Positions 34,804 through 45,287 of a stretch of 64,000 nt of DNA are shown here, in pieces. The DNA lies in the NCBI GenBank assembly GCA_013297655.1, contig JAAFHV010000009.1, forward strand, positions 25,110 through 89,109. The letters run 5' to 3'. Numbering within the stretch: the first letter of the stretch is position 1; the number at the start of each line of letters is the position of its first letter. The notes below the pieces were generated by a model. The model saw only the letters and a list, made by a program, of their open reading frames with translations, ran no database searches and had not been told where the DNA came from. Source of the stretch: Myxococcales bacterium. GTDB taxonomy: Bacteria; Myxococcota_A; Polyangia; Polyangiales; Polyangiaceae. The position numbers were made by a program, and so were the translations under genes.

Positions 34804-35466
34804 CTATTTTTCCGGCGCGGGAGCGGCATCGGGCTCGGTGCGGCCGTCGACCACGTAGACCTCGCGGGCGCCGAACGCCGTCACGTCCGCGGTCGCGTGG
34901 GTCACCATCACGACGATGCGCGGGTTCGCCGCGAGCTCTTCGCGAACCACGCCGCGCGCGGTCACGGCGGTAGGCTCGTCGAGGGCGGAGAAGGGCTCGT
35001 CGAGCACGAGCACGTCGCAATCACGTGCGAGCGCGCGCGCGAGGGCGACCCGCTGCGCTTCGCCGCCCGAGAACGAGCGCGGGTAGCGCGCCGATGTGTG
35101 CGCGATCCCGAGGCGATCGAGGAGGCCGAGCGCCTTGGTGGTTCCGGCGCCCCGCGCGAGCCCGAACGTGACGTTCTCGAGCGCGGTGAGGTGCGGGAAC
35201 AAGCAGAGGCGTTGGAACACGGCCCCGAGGCGCCTCCGCTCCGGCGGCACGAACACGCCCTTCGCGACGTCGACCCACACGTCGTCCCCGAGGCGGAGCG
35301 TGCCCGCGCGCGGCCGCAGCGCGCCGACGAGACCTCCGACGAGAGACGATTTCCCGGCCCCCGATGGCCCTCGGATCGCCGTCACCCCGACAGGAGCGAC
35401 GAGGTCCACGGAGAGCTCGAATCCGCCCAGCTTGGCGCGAAAGGAGGCGACGAGGTCAGAGCCCAC
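34804..35466 (-). CDS. modC: Molybdate ABC transporter ATP-binding protein
   Basis: 220 residues. Walker A GPSGAGKSS, Q-loop VFQRLCLFPHLTALENV, signature SFSGGEAQRVALARALA, Walker B VLVLDEPFSAL, switch His VTHATAD. It is the energy-coupling ATPase of ModABC molybdate import. It lacks the C-terminal TOBE molybdate-binding domain of longer ModC proteins. It overlaps modB by 11 bases and is the last gene of the operon. Confidence 0.85.
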   Translation of the reverse strand: MGSDLVASFRAKLGGFELSVDLVAPVGVTAIRGPSGAGKSSLVGGLVGALRPRAGTLRLGDDVWVDVAKGVFVPPERRRLGAVFQRLCLFPHLTALENVTFGLARGAGTTKALGLLDRLGIAHTSARYPRSFSGGEAQRVALARALARDCDVLVLDEPFSALDEPTAVTARGVVREELAANPRIVVMVTHATADVTAFGAREVYVVDGRTEPDAAPAPEK

Positions 35467-36163
35467 GCGCTCTCCTCTCGACGATCACGTTGGTCGCGAA
35501 GAGAGCGACGAACGACACCAGCGCGAGCACGACGATCATGAGCGTCGCGTCGGACTCCTTGCCGGCGACCGCCGCGTCGTAAATCGCCATGCTCGCGGTC
35601 TGCGTGCTCCCGGGCGTGTCGCCAGCGACCATGAGCGTCGCGCCGAAGTCGCCGAGGGCACGCGCGAAGGCGAGCCCGAGCGCGGCCGCGATCCCACGCG
35701 ACGCGAGCGGCAGCTCGACCCGAACGAGAGCCTCGAGCGGCGTTTTTCCCAGTGTTCGCGCGGCGATCACGAGCTCGGCGTCGACCGCCGCGAACGCGGA
35801 GCGCCCGAACTTCACCACCAGCGGCAAGGCCGAGATCGCGGCCGCGATGACCGCGCCCTTGCGCGAAAAAACGAGCCGGTCGCCGGTGACCGCAGCGTAC
35901 GCGCGGCCCACGACGCCGTGGCGCCCGAGGAGCACGAGCAAGAAGTACCCGAGCACCGTCGGTGGCATCACCAGCGGCAACGAGACCAACGCGTCGAGCA
36001 CCTCGCGACCCAGGAATTTGCGGCGCGCGAGCGCCCACGCGAGCGGCAGCCCCACGAGCGCGGCGAGCACCGTCGCGAAGCTCGCGATCTCGAACGAGAG
36101 CACGAGAGGCCCGCTCGCGCCCGCCGAGACGCCGACCGCGCCGGACATTCCCGGGTCCGTCAC
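35456..36163 (-). CDS. modB: Molybdate ABC transporter permease
   Basis: About 235 residues from GTG 36163 (GCGAGG 5 bases upstream); ATG 36148 is an alternative. Five to six membrane segments, PLVMPPTVLGYFLLVLLG, and the EAA loop AARTLGKTPLEALVRVELPLASRGIAAALGLAFARALGDFGATLMVAGD, typical of ModB/CysT-type permeases. Its neighbours are a ModA-like binding protein upstream and modC downstream. An open frame extending past modA is a shadow. Confidence 0.88.
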   Translation of the reverse strand: MTDPGMSGAVGVSAGASGPLVLSFEIASFATVLAALVGLPLAWALARRKFLGREVLDALVSLPLVMPPTVLGYFLLVLLGRHGVVGRAYAAVTGDRLVFSRKGAVIAAAISALPLVVKFGRSAFAAVDAELVIAARTLGKTPLEALVRVELPLASRGIAAALGLAFARALGDFGATLMVAGDTPGSTQTASMAIYDAAVAGKESDATLMIVVLALVSFVALFATNVIVERRARGL

Positions 36164-36191
36164 GATCGCCTCGCCCCCAATCGACGCGCGC

Positions 36192-36986
36192 TCAGGGCTT
36201 CGGCTCCGGCAGCTCGAACCCGTACGACGCGAGGATGCGACGCCCCTCGGGCCCGCGCACGAACGCGGAGAACGCGGCCGCACGCGCGTGGCCCTTCGTG
36301 GACGTGCCGCACGCGACCATCGTCTGCACGAGAGGCGCGTAGCCGTCGCGCGGGACCGAAAGCACCTGCGCGGGCGGGAGCGCCCCCACGAGCGCCTTCG
36401 ACGCGAACGCGCAGTCGGCGTTCCCGCTGCGTGCAAACTGCAGGCTTTCTCCCACGTTCCCGGCGAACACGAGCTTCGGACGCAGGGTCGTCGCGAGGCC
36501 GGCGCGTGCCAGCGCGTCCATCGCCGCGCGCCCGTACGGCGCGTGCTCGGGGCTCGCGACGGCGACCGTGCGCACCTTCGCGTCGGCGAGGCTCGCGAGA
36601 TCGTTCGGCGCGCCCGCGGGGCACACGAGGACGAGGGTGCCCCGTGCGTAGGGGGCCGACGTCGCGCCGTCGCACACCCCGGACGCCACCACCGCGTCGG
36701 CATACGACGCGTCGGCAGAAGCGAAGAGATCGAACGGAGCTCCCTCCGTGACCTGCTTGGCGAGCACCCCGGAGGAACCGAACGTCAGCTCGACGCGGAC
36801 GTGCGACTCGCGCGTGAACGCCTCCGCGATGACCGGAAACGCCGCGCCCAGGTCGCTCGCCGCGGCGACCCGAACGACCTCTTCCCCAGGCTCGGGCTCG
36901 CTCGTGGTGCGCTTGCACGAGCACGTCGCGAACGCGATCACGAGCGCGACGACACGAACGACATGAGCGCGAGGAGCACGTTCCAC
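36192..36986 (-). CDS. modA: Molybdate-binding periplasmic protein
   Basis: About 264 residues if started at GTG 36986, which places a hydrophobic signal (VVRVVALVIAFATCSC) at the N-terminus; ATG 37088 is in frame and would add 34 residues. ModA features: VRVAAASDLGAAFPVIAEAF, VRVELTFGSSGVLAKQVTEGAPFDLFASADASYADAVV, VFAGNVGESLQFARSGNADCAFASKALV. It captures molybdate or tungstate for ModBC. The Cys residues near the signal may make it a lipoprotein, but the lipobox is poor. Confidence 0.85.
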   Translation of the reverse strand: MERAPRAHVVRVVALVIAFATCSCKRTTSEPEPGEEVVRVAAASDLGAAFPVIAEAFTRESHVRVELTFGSSGVLAKQVTEGAPFDLFASADASYADAVVASGVCDGATSAPYARGTLVLVCPAGAPNDLASLADAKVRTVAVASPEHAPYGRAAMDALARAGLATTLRPKLVFAGNVGESLQFARSGNADCAFASKALVGALPPAQVLSVPRDGYAPLVQTMVACGTSTKGHARAAAFSAFVRGPEGRRILASYGFELPEPKP

Positions 36987-37104
36987 GAGGCGCGCGAGTC
37001 TACCCCAGAGGCGCGCGAGCCGCTCGGCCGAGCCGGCCCGATTTGCACAAAAACCTACGCAGATACGAACAGTTGCACAAACGGCCATTGACGACCACAG
37101 GCGC

Positions 37105-38760
37105 TCAGGGAGCGCCGTGGCGAGTCTCGGTGGGGTTCCCCGGCGCGCGCTCTTCGGTAGGGACCGGCGGCTTGCCGGGGGCCTCGACCGGCGGCGCGGC
37201 GGGCGGGAGGTTCAGCATGAAGGGCCGCGCGTTCATCGTCGAGCACGCGAAGACCTCGTCGCGATGGAACTCCCAGTGGAGGTACACGTTGCCGTCGGTC
37301 GACACGATCGCGCTCGGAGCCGGTCCGAACGGCGACGCGCGCTTCACCGAGTCGAGGGCCGCCACGTCGAACGCGGTGACGCCGCTCGCTTTCACGACGC
37401 CCATCTTCACGATCTCGCCGTTCTTCGGGCCGACCACGATCTCGAGGTGCGTGACGAGGCGCGGGTTCGCGAGGGGGTGCGAGCTCGGGAGCCCGTCGAG
37501 CGACCCGAGGAAGCTGTCGGCGAAGATGGGGTGGATGCGGTTGTGGATGGTGTTGAGGTACGTAGCGAAGGGGACGCGCGCCGCGTTGAGGGCGGTCTGG
37601 TTGCCCGGCTTCACCGTGGTGACGTAGTTCTCGATCGCGCTCCGCCAGCGCTCGAAGTTCGAGGCCTGGAAGGTGCCGCGGTGCTCGCTCTTGCGACGCT
37701 CGCCATCGGCCACCCGCTCGCGGCGGAGCTGGTCGGCGCCGACGGCCGCGATGACCGTGGCCTGGTTCAAGTTCAAGTTCACGGTGCCGGGCGCGGCCTT
37801 CGCCCCGAGACCGAGGGCGAGCCCGCCCTTTTGCCCGGAGGTGGGCGGCTTCGAAGAGCTGCCCGCGCCGCCCTGATTTCCCGAGCCGGAGCCGCCTGGT
37901 CGCGTGGGGTCGAACGTCCAACCCTTGGCTCCTTGCGCCACCTCGGGGGTGGGCTGCGACGCGCCACCAGGTGTGTCTTCGCTCGGCTTTTGTGCAGGAG
38001 AAGGCGTAGACGCGGTGCGCCCGTCGCCGCCCGATTTGGCCTGCGCCGGATCGTTGGGGCTCACCTTCGCGACCGGCTTCGGCGCGGGCTGGATGTCGAA
38101 CTCGGTGCCCTTGTCGCCGGGGGCGCGGTTCTTCTCGCCGGGGGTGTTGTCGCTGTCGGCGATCTTGGTGCGCTGGCTGTCGCCCACGGTCTCCTTCGGA
38201 CCTGCGTGCTGGCCGGCGGGAGTGGGATCCTTGTCGTCTTGGTCGTGCGAGGTTTGTGTCGCGACAGTTTCCTTGTCGACCTTGTTCGCGTCGTCCGAGA
38301 TGAACTTGGCGTTCGGGTTGTCGTCCTGCGCGGGCTTCGCGTGTTGCTTCACCGCGATGCGCTGATCTTTCGGCGGCGGCGGGATCGGAGGAGGCGGCGT
38401 GGTCGGGGTGGGCGGCACCACGACGACCTTCTTGTCTTCCTTCTTCTCGTCGGGCTTCTTCTCGGGCTCGGGCTTCTTCGGGTCTTCCTTCTTCGCCTCG
38501 GGAGGCTTGGGAAGCGTCTCCGCGGGCGCGTTCGGCTCGGTGGGAGGGATGTCGCTTTCGGACGCGGCGCCGAGCTCGATCACCTTGTCGGCCTCGCGGG
38601 CCTTGCCGCGCGCTTGCGACGCCATCTTCGAGAAGAACGCGGAGTCCTCGTGGGCCTTCGCGACCTCGTTGCCGCCTTGACCTAGCGCGTAGTGCGCGCA
38701 CACGGCCGCGCAGACCCAGAGGATCAGCGGCGTGGTGGCGGACTCGCGTGCGGCGGCCAT
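37105..38760 (-). CDS. TonB C-terminal-domain protein with long Pro/Lys-rich spacer
   Basis: 551 residues. N-terminal hydrophobic helix (TPLILWVCAAVCAHYALG), then ~300 residues rich in Pro, Lys, Glu, Asp (KPPEAKKEDPKKPEPEKKPDEKK...), then a C-terminal TonB-like domain (about 450-525: LVTHLEIVVGPKNGEIVKMGVVKASGVTAFDVAALDSVKRASPFG...). TonB domains carry energy from the inner membrane to outer-membrane receptors. No ExbB/ExbD genes are adjacent. The stop codon sits inside a 7-bp hairpin (37100-37116). The modABC operon follows on the same strand. Confidence 0.75.
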   Translation of the reverse strand: MAAARESATTPLILWVCAAVCAHYALGQGGNEVAKAHEDSAFFSKMASQARGKAREADKVIELGAASESDIPPTEPNAPAETLPKPPEAKKEDPKKPEPEKKPDEKKEDKKVVVVPPTPTTPPPPIPPPPKDQRIAVKQHAKPAQDDNPNAKFISDDANKVDKETVATQTSHDQDDKDPTPAGQHAGPKETVGDSQRTKIADSDNTPGEKNRAPGDKGTEFDIQPAPKPVAKVSPNDPAQAKSGGDGRTASTPSPAQKPSEDTPGGASQPTPEVAQGAKGWTFDPTRPGGSGSGNQGGAGSSSKPPTSGQKGGLALGLGAKAAPGTVNLNLNQATVIAAVGADQLRRERVADGERRKSEHRGTFQASNFERWRSAIENYVTTVKPGNQTALNAARVPFATYLNTIHNRIHPIFADSFLGSLDGLPSSHPLANPRLVTHLEIVVGPKNGEIVKMGVVKASGVTAFDVAALDSVKRASPFGPAPSAIVSTDGNVYLHWEFHRDEVFACSTMNARPFMLNLPPAAPPVEAPGKPPVPTEERAPGNPTETRHGAP

Positions 38761-39054
38761 CGAACTTGGGGTTCCCTCGCGGCGCGAGCGGAACGCCCAC
38801 GCTCAAGCAAGATAACACCCGTACGGGCCAGCGGAAAGCGACCGACGAAAGGTTCCATCGGGGTCCCTCGAACACGGATCCTCGGGGATTTCCCCGGATT
38901 CGTGGGCCACGCGAGACATGCGCCCTTTTGCCTCACCCCGACGCACCGACGACGCCGGCGCGCAAGCCATCGGAATCACGACGACGAGGGTGCGGGTTTT
39001 GCGCGTGACGCTCGGCCTCGTTGCGCGCGGAGTCTCACGAAGTAAACTGCCGGC

Positions 39055-39486
39055 ATGGCACTTCGACTTTGCGCCGGTTGCTCCCGGCACGTAAAAACCG
39101 CGGACACAGCGTGTCCCTTCTGTGGCGCGACGAGCAACGCCGCAGTCGCTTCGCCACGCTCGCGCGCCACCCGCGCCGCCATGGTCTTCGGCGGCGCCGT
39201 CATGGTGAGCGGAGCCGTCGCGTGCTCCACGGAATCCGCCGTTCCCCTCTATGGCGCGCCCGTGCCCACGTCCTCCGCGACGGACACCCCCACCGCCGTC
39301 CCGCTCTACGGAGCGCCCGCCCCGGACGGCGGCCCGAACGACACCGACGGAAGCGTCGCGCCGCTCTATGGCGCGCCCGCCGACGCGTCGGTCGTCGACG
39401 CGGCTCCAGAAAGCGACGCCGGCAAGGAAGACGCAGGACGCGACGGCTCGGCCGCCCCGCTCTACGGTGTCCCACCGCCCATCTGA
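39055..39486 (+). CDS. Zinc-ribbon membrane protein with PLYGAP repeats
   Basis: 143 residues. N-terminal zinc ribbon LCAGCSRHVKTADTACPFCG (Cys6, Cys9, Cys20, Cys23), one membrane segment (AAMVFGGAVMVSGAVACS), then a Pro/Asp/Ala-rich tail with four copies of a PLYGxP motif (SAVPLYGAP, TAVPLYGAP, SVAPLYGAP, SAAPLYGVP). The 'TACPFCG' ribbon followed by a single helix is common in myxobacterial hypothetical proteins. Function unknown. Confidence 0.7.
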   Translation: MALRLCAGCSRHVKTADTACPFCGATSNAAVASPRSRATRAAMVFGGAVMVSGAVACSTESAVPLYGAPVPTSSATDTPTAVPLYGAPAPDGGPNDTDGSVAPLYGAPADASVVDAAPESDAGKEDAGRDGSAAPLYGVPPPI

Positions 39487-39660
39487 CGCCGTCACCCTGG
39501 TTTTTCCACTGCGCGACGCCCCGAGCCGATCGGGTGCGTCGCGCTTCTTCGTGCCCGCTTCGGTGCGGTCGGGTGGCATCGGCGCCCTTCGCCCGCGGCT
39601 GACTTGGATGCTCTTTGTCGTTCTCGGGAGGGGGGCCGGCCGCGTAAGGTGTCGGCCACC

Positions 39661-40764
<1,104 letters not shown>

Positions 40765-40774
40765 GCGAGTTTTT

Positions 40775-40794
40775 GCGGCTGCTCGAGCAGCCGC
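40775..40794. repeat. Perfect 20-bp palindrome between gcvT and gcvH
   Basis: GCGGCTGCTC and its exact reverse complement GAGCAGCCGC meet with no loop; TTTTT precedes it (40770-40774). In RNA it can fold into a hairpin that may tune the gcvT/gcvH ratio or end some transcripts, on the reverse strand followed by A/T bases. Function unproven. Confidence 0.45.
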
Positions 40795-40827
40795 GCGCGT
40801 TTCAAGGATCCAAGGGAGAGTTTGAAC

Positions 40828-41220
40828 ATGAGCACTACGTTTCCGGCCGACCTCAAGTACACGAAGGACCACGAGTGGACGAAAAAGACCGACGCAGGCC
40901 TCCTCGTCGGGATCACGTCGTTCGCGGTCGAGCAGCTCGGCGACATCACCCTCGTCAGCCTCGACGTCAAGGTCGGTGACACCCTCGCCGCCGGCAAAGC
41001 GTTCGGCACGATCGAGAGCGTCAAGACGCTCAGCGATCTCTACGCGCCGGTCGCGGGCAAGATCGTCCGCATCAACACCGACCTCACCGACAAGCCCGAG
41101 CTCGTGAACGAAGATTGTTACGGCAAGGCGTGGATGATCGAGATCGCGCCGTCGGACGCGAGCGCCGAAGGCCTCCTCGACGTCGCCGCGTACAAAGCTC
41201 ACGTCGACGCGAGTGGCTGA
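40828..41220 (+). CDS. gcvH: Glycine cleavage system H protein
   Basis: 130 residues from ATG 40828 (GGGAGAG upstream). H-protein motifs: YTKDHEWTK, GITSFAVEQLGDITLVSLDVKVGD, and the lipoylation site GTIESVKTLSDLYAPVAGKI with Lys66. It shuttles the aminomethyl group between the P, T and L proteins. It follows gcvT, and its stop overlaps the start of the zinc-ribbon protein. Confidence 0.95.
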   Translation: MSTTFPADLKYTKDHEWTKKTDAGLLVGITSFAVEQLGDITLVSLDVKVGDTLAAGKAFGTIESVKTLSDLYAPVAGKIVRINTDLTDKPELVNEDCYGKAWMIEIAPSDASAEGLLDVAAYKAHVDASG

Positions 41221-41683
41221 TCTCCTTCACTGCCCGCGTTGCACCTCGCGCGCGAACGACGCGGCCCTCGGGCCCTACCGTCGTTCCGCGCGACGCGACG
41301 ACGCCGATGGTCCCTCCGGGGACCCGGTCGTGCTCGTGCGCCGTGGGCACCCGGCCGGAGTCGACGTGCACGCCTGCGGGGGCTGCGGCGGCCATTTCGT
41401 GAGCTACGAGACGATGGTCCGCCTCGAGGCCTTCGGACGCGGGAAATCGAGCCCCCACGAGGTCGCGCGACGCGCCTACGACCGTGCCCGCGACGAGGTC
41501 ACGTGCGCCAAGTGCGGCGGCGACACCGCGCGTAGGAAGTGGGGAGTCGAGGGGCTCACCTTCGTCGACGTGTGCGTCGACTTCGACTGCCGCGGGGTGT
41601 GGCTCGACGAGAGCGAGCTCGAGGCCGTGTCCGGCGCGAGCGCGTTCACGCCGCCCGAAGCGCCGTCGACGCACGAACGTTAA
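41213..41683 (+). CDS. TFIIB-type zinc-ribbon protein
   Basis: 156 residues from GTG 41213, overlapping the last codons of gcvH. Cys pairs: LHCPRCTSR near the N-terminus, HACGGCGGHFVS, VTCAKCGGDTARRKWGVEGLTFVDVCVDFDCRGVWLDESELEAV. The C-D-F/RGVWLDxxEL end is the zf-TFIIB signature of small bacterial zinc-ribbon proteins of unknown function. Linked to gcvTH by overlap but with no evident metabolic connection. Confidence 0.78.
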   Translation: MADLLHCPRCTSRANDAALGPYRRSARRDDADGPSGDPVVLVRRGHPAGVDVHACGGCGGHFVSYETMVRLEAFGRGKSSPHEVARRAYDRARDEVTCAKCGGDTARRKWGVEGLTFVDVCVDFDCRGVWLDESELEAVSGASAFTPPEAPSTHER

Positions 41684-41693
41684 CGCATGCAGA

Positions 41694-42617
41694 TTACATA
41701 AATTCCGGTGACGGCCGCGGCGCTCTCTCGGAGAGCACCGCGAGCGACGCGCCGAGGACGAGCACGATCCCCACCACGCCGAGCGCGTCGAGCCGCTCGT
41801 GGAGCACGAGCACCCCGAGGAGCACCGCGCACGTCGGCTCGAGGAGGGTGAGCATCGCGGCGTGGGTCGCCGGTACGCGACGAAGGCCCCAATTGAAGAA
41901 CAGACCCGCGAGCGCCCCCGGCCCGAAGCCACCCACGACGACGACCCCGATCGCGCGCGGGCTCGCCGCCGCCCACGCTCCGCTCGGGACGGCGAGCGCG
42001 AGGAGCGGCAGGGCCACGAACCCGTGCAGCACCACGAGCTCGGTCGCCGAAAATCGGCCCGCGAGCTTCTTCGATACGATCACGTTCGACGCGTAAAACA
42101 AGGCGCTCGCGGCCCCGAGCGCGGCCCCGGCGACGTCGCCTGCGCCGAGAGGACCACGAAGGAGGGACGGCGCGAGCACGAGGGCGAGGCCCCCGAGGGC
42201 GACCGTCACCGCGACGAACGTGCGCGCGCGCGGCGCTTCGCGGAGGAGGAACGGCGACGCGAGCGCGACGACGAGCGGCGCGAGACAATGGGTGAGCACC
42301 GCGACCGCGACCCGCGCACGCGCGTATGCGGCGAAGAAGAGCTCGATGTTCGCGGCCGACGAGACGCCGAGCCACGCGAGCAAGAGCCAATCACGCACGC
42401 TCGCTTTCGTCTTCGAGCGATCACGAACCAGGAACGGAGCCGAGCCCACGACGAGGGTCGCGATGACGACCACCGTCACGATCTCCTGCGCGATTTCGCC
42501 GGCCGCGTGCGCGCGACGGAGCACGAGCGGCCACGTTCCCCACGCCGCGGCGGCGCTGACGACGAGCGCGTACCCGAGCCTCCGCGACCCACGATCAGGA
42601 GATTCTTCCGCGCTCAC
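41694..42617 (-). CDS. EamA/DMT-family exporter
   Basis: 307 residues from GTG 42617, chosen because GTGA overlaps the mutS stop exactly. Ten hydrophobic segments arranged as two EamA repeats (LGYALVVSAAAAWGTWPLVLRRA... and GAGDVAGAALGAASALFYASNVIVSKKLAG...THAAMLTLLEPTCAVLLGVLVLHERLDALGVVGIVLVLGASLAVL). DMT transporters export amino acids, nucleobases or other metabolites; the substrate here is unknown. Coupled to mutS, an odd pairing. Confidence 0.87.
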   Translation of the reverse strand: MSAEESPDRGSRRLGYALVVSAAAAWGTWPLVLRRAHAAGEIAQEIVTVVVIATLVVGSAPFLVRDRSKTKASVRDWLLLAWLGVSSAANIELFFAAYARARVAVAVLTHCLAPLVVALASPFLLREAPRARTFVAVTVALGGLALVLAPSLLRGPLGAGDVAGAALGAASALFYASNVIVSKKLAGRFSATELVVLHGFVALPLLALAVPSGAWAAASPRAIGVVVVGGFGPGALAGLFFNWGLRRVPATHAAMLTLLEPTCAVLLGVLVLHERLDALGVVGIVLVLGASLAVLSERAPRPSPEFM

Positions 42618-45280
42618 GAACCGAGGGTGGACTTCAATTGTGCGACGAGGAGGAGAGCGTCCATCGGCGTGAGCGCGTTCGGATCGGTGGCGCGGAGGCG
42701 CTCGACCACCGCGCGAACCGACGGATCTTGGGCCGGGTCTGCCGCTTGCGCGAAGAGGCCTAGCTGCGGCGTGGGCGCGCCACGACCACGTTTGCCGCCG
42801 GAGTCCTTCGCGAGCGGCACGATCCCACGCGCCTGCGGAGCTTCGCCACGCGACTCGAGGCCTTCGAGGATCGCGCGCGCACGTGAGAGCACGATCTCCG
42901 GCAGGCCCGCGAGACGCGCGCACGCGACGCCGTAGCTTCGCGACGCGGCGCCGCTCCCGACCTTGTGGAAGAAGACGATCTCGCCGTCGTGCTCGCGCGC
43001 CGAGACGGAGCGGTTCTCGCAGCCCCGCTGGCCATCCCCGAGGGCGGTGAGCTCGTGGTAGTGGGTGGCGAAAAGTGCCCTACATTTCGTAACTTCCGCG
43101 AGGTGCTCGGCCACCGCCCACGCGATCGACAGGCCGTCGTAGGTGCTCGTCCCGCGACCGATTTCGTCGAGCACCACGAGCGAGCGCCGGGTCGCGCGAT
43201 AAAGAACGTTCGCGGTCTCCTTCATCTCGACCATGAAGGTGCTCTCGCCCTTCGAGAGGTTGTCGTTGGCGCCGACGCGGGTGAGCACCCGATCGACGAT
43301 CCCGATCTTGGCCGTGCGCGCCGGCACGAAGGAGCCCATCTGCGCGAGGATCACGCACAGCGCGACCTGGCGCATGAACGTGGATTTCCCCGCCATGTTC
43401 GGCCCGCTGACGAGCCACAAGCGGGAGAGCCCCTTCTCCGCGGCGTCCTCCGAGGCGTCGAGTGACACGTCGTTGGGGACGAACGTGCCCGCCGACGCGA
43501 TGCGCTCCACCACCGGATGTCGCGCGTCGGTGAGGGTGAGCTCGAAGCCCGAGTCCACCTCCGGGCGCACGTAGTCGTTCGCGTGCGCCACCTCGGCGAG
43601 CCCTTGCCCCACGTCGACCTCGGCGAGGGCGCGCGCCTCTTCGCGGAAGAGCTCCGCGTGCTTGGCGAGGGTGCGCAAGAGCTCTTGGTAAAGCTCGGCT
43701 TCGCGGGTGGTGAGCAGCTCCTCCGCGTGCGCCACCTTGTCCGACAGCGCGTCGAGCTCGTCGTTCGTGTAGCGCTCGCCGGTCGCGACGGTCTGCTTGC
43801 GGCGCCACGTCGACGGAGCGCGCGCCACGTGCGTCTTCGTGAGCTCGATGTACCAACCGAAGACGCGCGTGTACTTGAGCTTGAGGCTGCCGATCTGGGT
43901 CTCGTCGCGGAGGCGCTGCTCGAGCGAGACGATGAGCTCCTGGCCGCCGCGCGACAGCGAGCGCGCCTCGTCGAGCTCGGGGTCGAAGCCGTCGCGGATC
44001 ACGTCACCGCTGCCCAGTTTTTGTCCTGGATCGTCCGCGAGGGCGCGACCGAGGAGCGCGCGAGCCTCCTCGCACGGCGCGATCTTTCCGAGCTCCGAGA
44101 CACGACCGCCGAGCGCCTCGAGCGCCTTCGCGCTCTTCTCGATCTCTTGTACGATGCACGGAATTTCGTCGAGCGCGATCCGGAGCTTCACGAGGTCACG
44201 CGGGAGCGCGCGGCCGGTAAAGAGCCGCACCGCGATGCGCTCGAGGTCCGAGACCCGCGCGAGGCGGGTGCGCACGTCGGCGCGGAGGCCTGGGTTTTCC
44301 AGGAAAAACGCGACCGTGTCTTGCCGCGCGCGGATCTGCGCGACGTCGTTCGAGGGCGCGAGGAGGCGCGAGCGAAGGAGCCGCGCGCCCATCGAGGTCT
44401 TCGTCTCGTCGATGTGCCCGAGGAGCGCGCCGCGCGTGTCGCCGTCGTTGGTGCGCACGAGCTCGAGGTGCTCTTGGGTGCTCGCGTCGAGCACGAGGCG
44501 CTCTCCCGTCGCGCGGGAGGCGAGGCGCGTCACCGGCAGCGCGCGTGACGGCTCGCACTCCTGGGCATACGCGAGCGCACGCGCGGCCGCTTTTCGCGCC
44601 ACCACCGAAGGCTCCGCGCGTTCGGCCTCTCCCTCCCCGAGGGCGCGCGCGAGCAGCAGCGGATCGAACGACTTCGCGGGACGACGCGGCACCTTCGGCC
44701 GCATCGCCGCGAACGCGCGCGCGATTCCGTCGGTTCCTTCGCCGAGCAAGAGCTCCCGCGGCTCGAGACGGAGGAGCTCCGAGAGGGCCGAGCGTTCGTC
44801 CGCGACCTCGCAAGAGAGGAGCTCCCCCGTCGAGCCGTCGTAGGCCGCGACGCCGAACACCTCGCCGTCTCCCTCGACCGCCGCGAGGTAGGCGTTTTGC
44901 CCTGGCGCGAGGCCCGCTTCGTCGAACACGAGCGCGGGGGTGACCACACGAACCACCTCGCGTGGGACGATGCCCTTCACCGTCTGCGGATCGGCCATCT
45001 GCTCGCAGATCGCGACGCGATAGCCCATGTCGGTGAGGCGCTGGATGTAGCCGGCGGCGGCGTGGTGAGGCACCCCGCACATGGGCACCTCGTCCTCCGC
45101 GTTCTTGTTCCGGCTCGTCAGCGTGAGATCGAGCGCGCCGGCAGTGGTGACGGCGTCCTCGAGAAAGAGCTCGTAGAAGTCGCCGAGGCGAAAGAAGAGC
45201 AGCGCGTCGGGGTAGGCGCGCTTGGCGGTGAGGTACTGCCGCATGAGCGGCGTATCGTGCGCGTCCTTCCCCTTCGCCAT
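42614..45280 (-). CDS. mutS: DNA mismatch repair protein MutS
   Basis: 888 residues. Mismatch-binding domain with the Phe-x-Glu motif in LFFRLGDFYELFLEDA, connector and lever domains, and the ATPase: Walker A GPNMAGKSTFMRQVAL, DEIGRGTSTYDGLSIAWAVAEHL, ATHYHELTAL. Usual length. It recognises mispairs after replication. It starts 7 bases after the large surface lipoprotein gene upstream and overlaps the EamA gene downstream, so it sits in the middle of an operon of unrelated genes; no Shine-Dalgarno is evident before ATG 45280. Confidence 0.95.
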   Translation of the reverse strand: MAKGKDAHDTPLMRQYLTAKRAYPDALLFFRLGDFYELFLEDAVTTAGALDLTLTSRNKNAEDEVPMCGVPHHAAAGYIQRLTDMGYRVAICEQMADPQTVKGIVPREVVRVVTPALVFDEAGLAPGQNAYLAAVEGDGEVFGVAAYDGSTGELLSCEVADERSALSELLRLEPRELLLGEGTDGIARAFAAMRPKVPRRPAKSFDPLLLARALGEGEAERAEPSVVARKAAARALAYAQECEPSRALPVTRLASRATGERLVLDASTQEHLELVRTNDGDTRGALLGHIDETKTSMGARLLRSRLLAPSNDVAQIRARQDTVAFFLENPGLRADVRTRLARVSDLERIAVRLFTGRALPRDLVKLRIALDEIPCIVQEIEKSAKALEALGGRVSELGKIAPCEEARALLGRALADDPGQKLGSGDVIRDGFDPELDEARSLSRGGQELIVSLEQRLRDETQIGSLKLKYTRVFGWYIELTKTHVARAPSTWRRKQTVATGERYTNDELDALSDKVAHAEELLTTREAELYQELLRTLAKHAELFREEARALAEVDVGQGLAEVAHANDYVRPEVDSGFELTLTDARHPVVERIASAGTFVPNDVSLDASEDAAEKGLSRLWLVSGPNMAGKSTFMRQVALCVILAQMGSFVPARTAKIGIVDRVLTRVGANDNLSKGESTFMVEMKETANVLYRATRRSLVVLDEIGRGTSTYDGLSIAWAVAEHLAEVTKCRALFATHYHELTALGDGQRGCENRSVSAREHDGEIVFFHKVGSGAASRSYGVACARLAGLPEIVLSRARAILEGLESRGEAPQARGIVPLAKDSGGKRGRGAPTPQLGLFAQAADPAQDPSVRAVVERLRATDPNALTPMDALLLVAQLKSTLGS

Positions 45281-45287
45281 TGGCGGC

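Noticed and set aside
39487..39660. Glycine riboswitch upstream of gcvT
   Set aside because: No tandem glycine-aptamer core could be recognised in the 174 bases.
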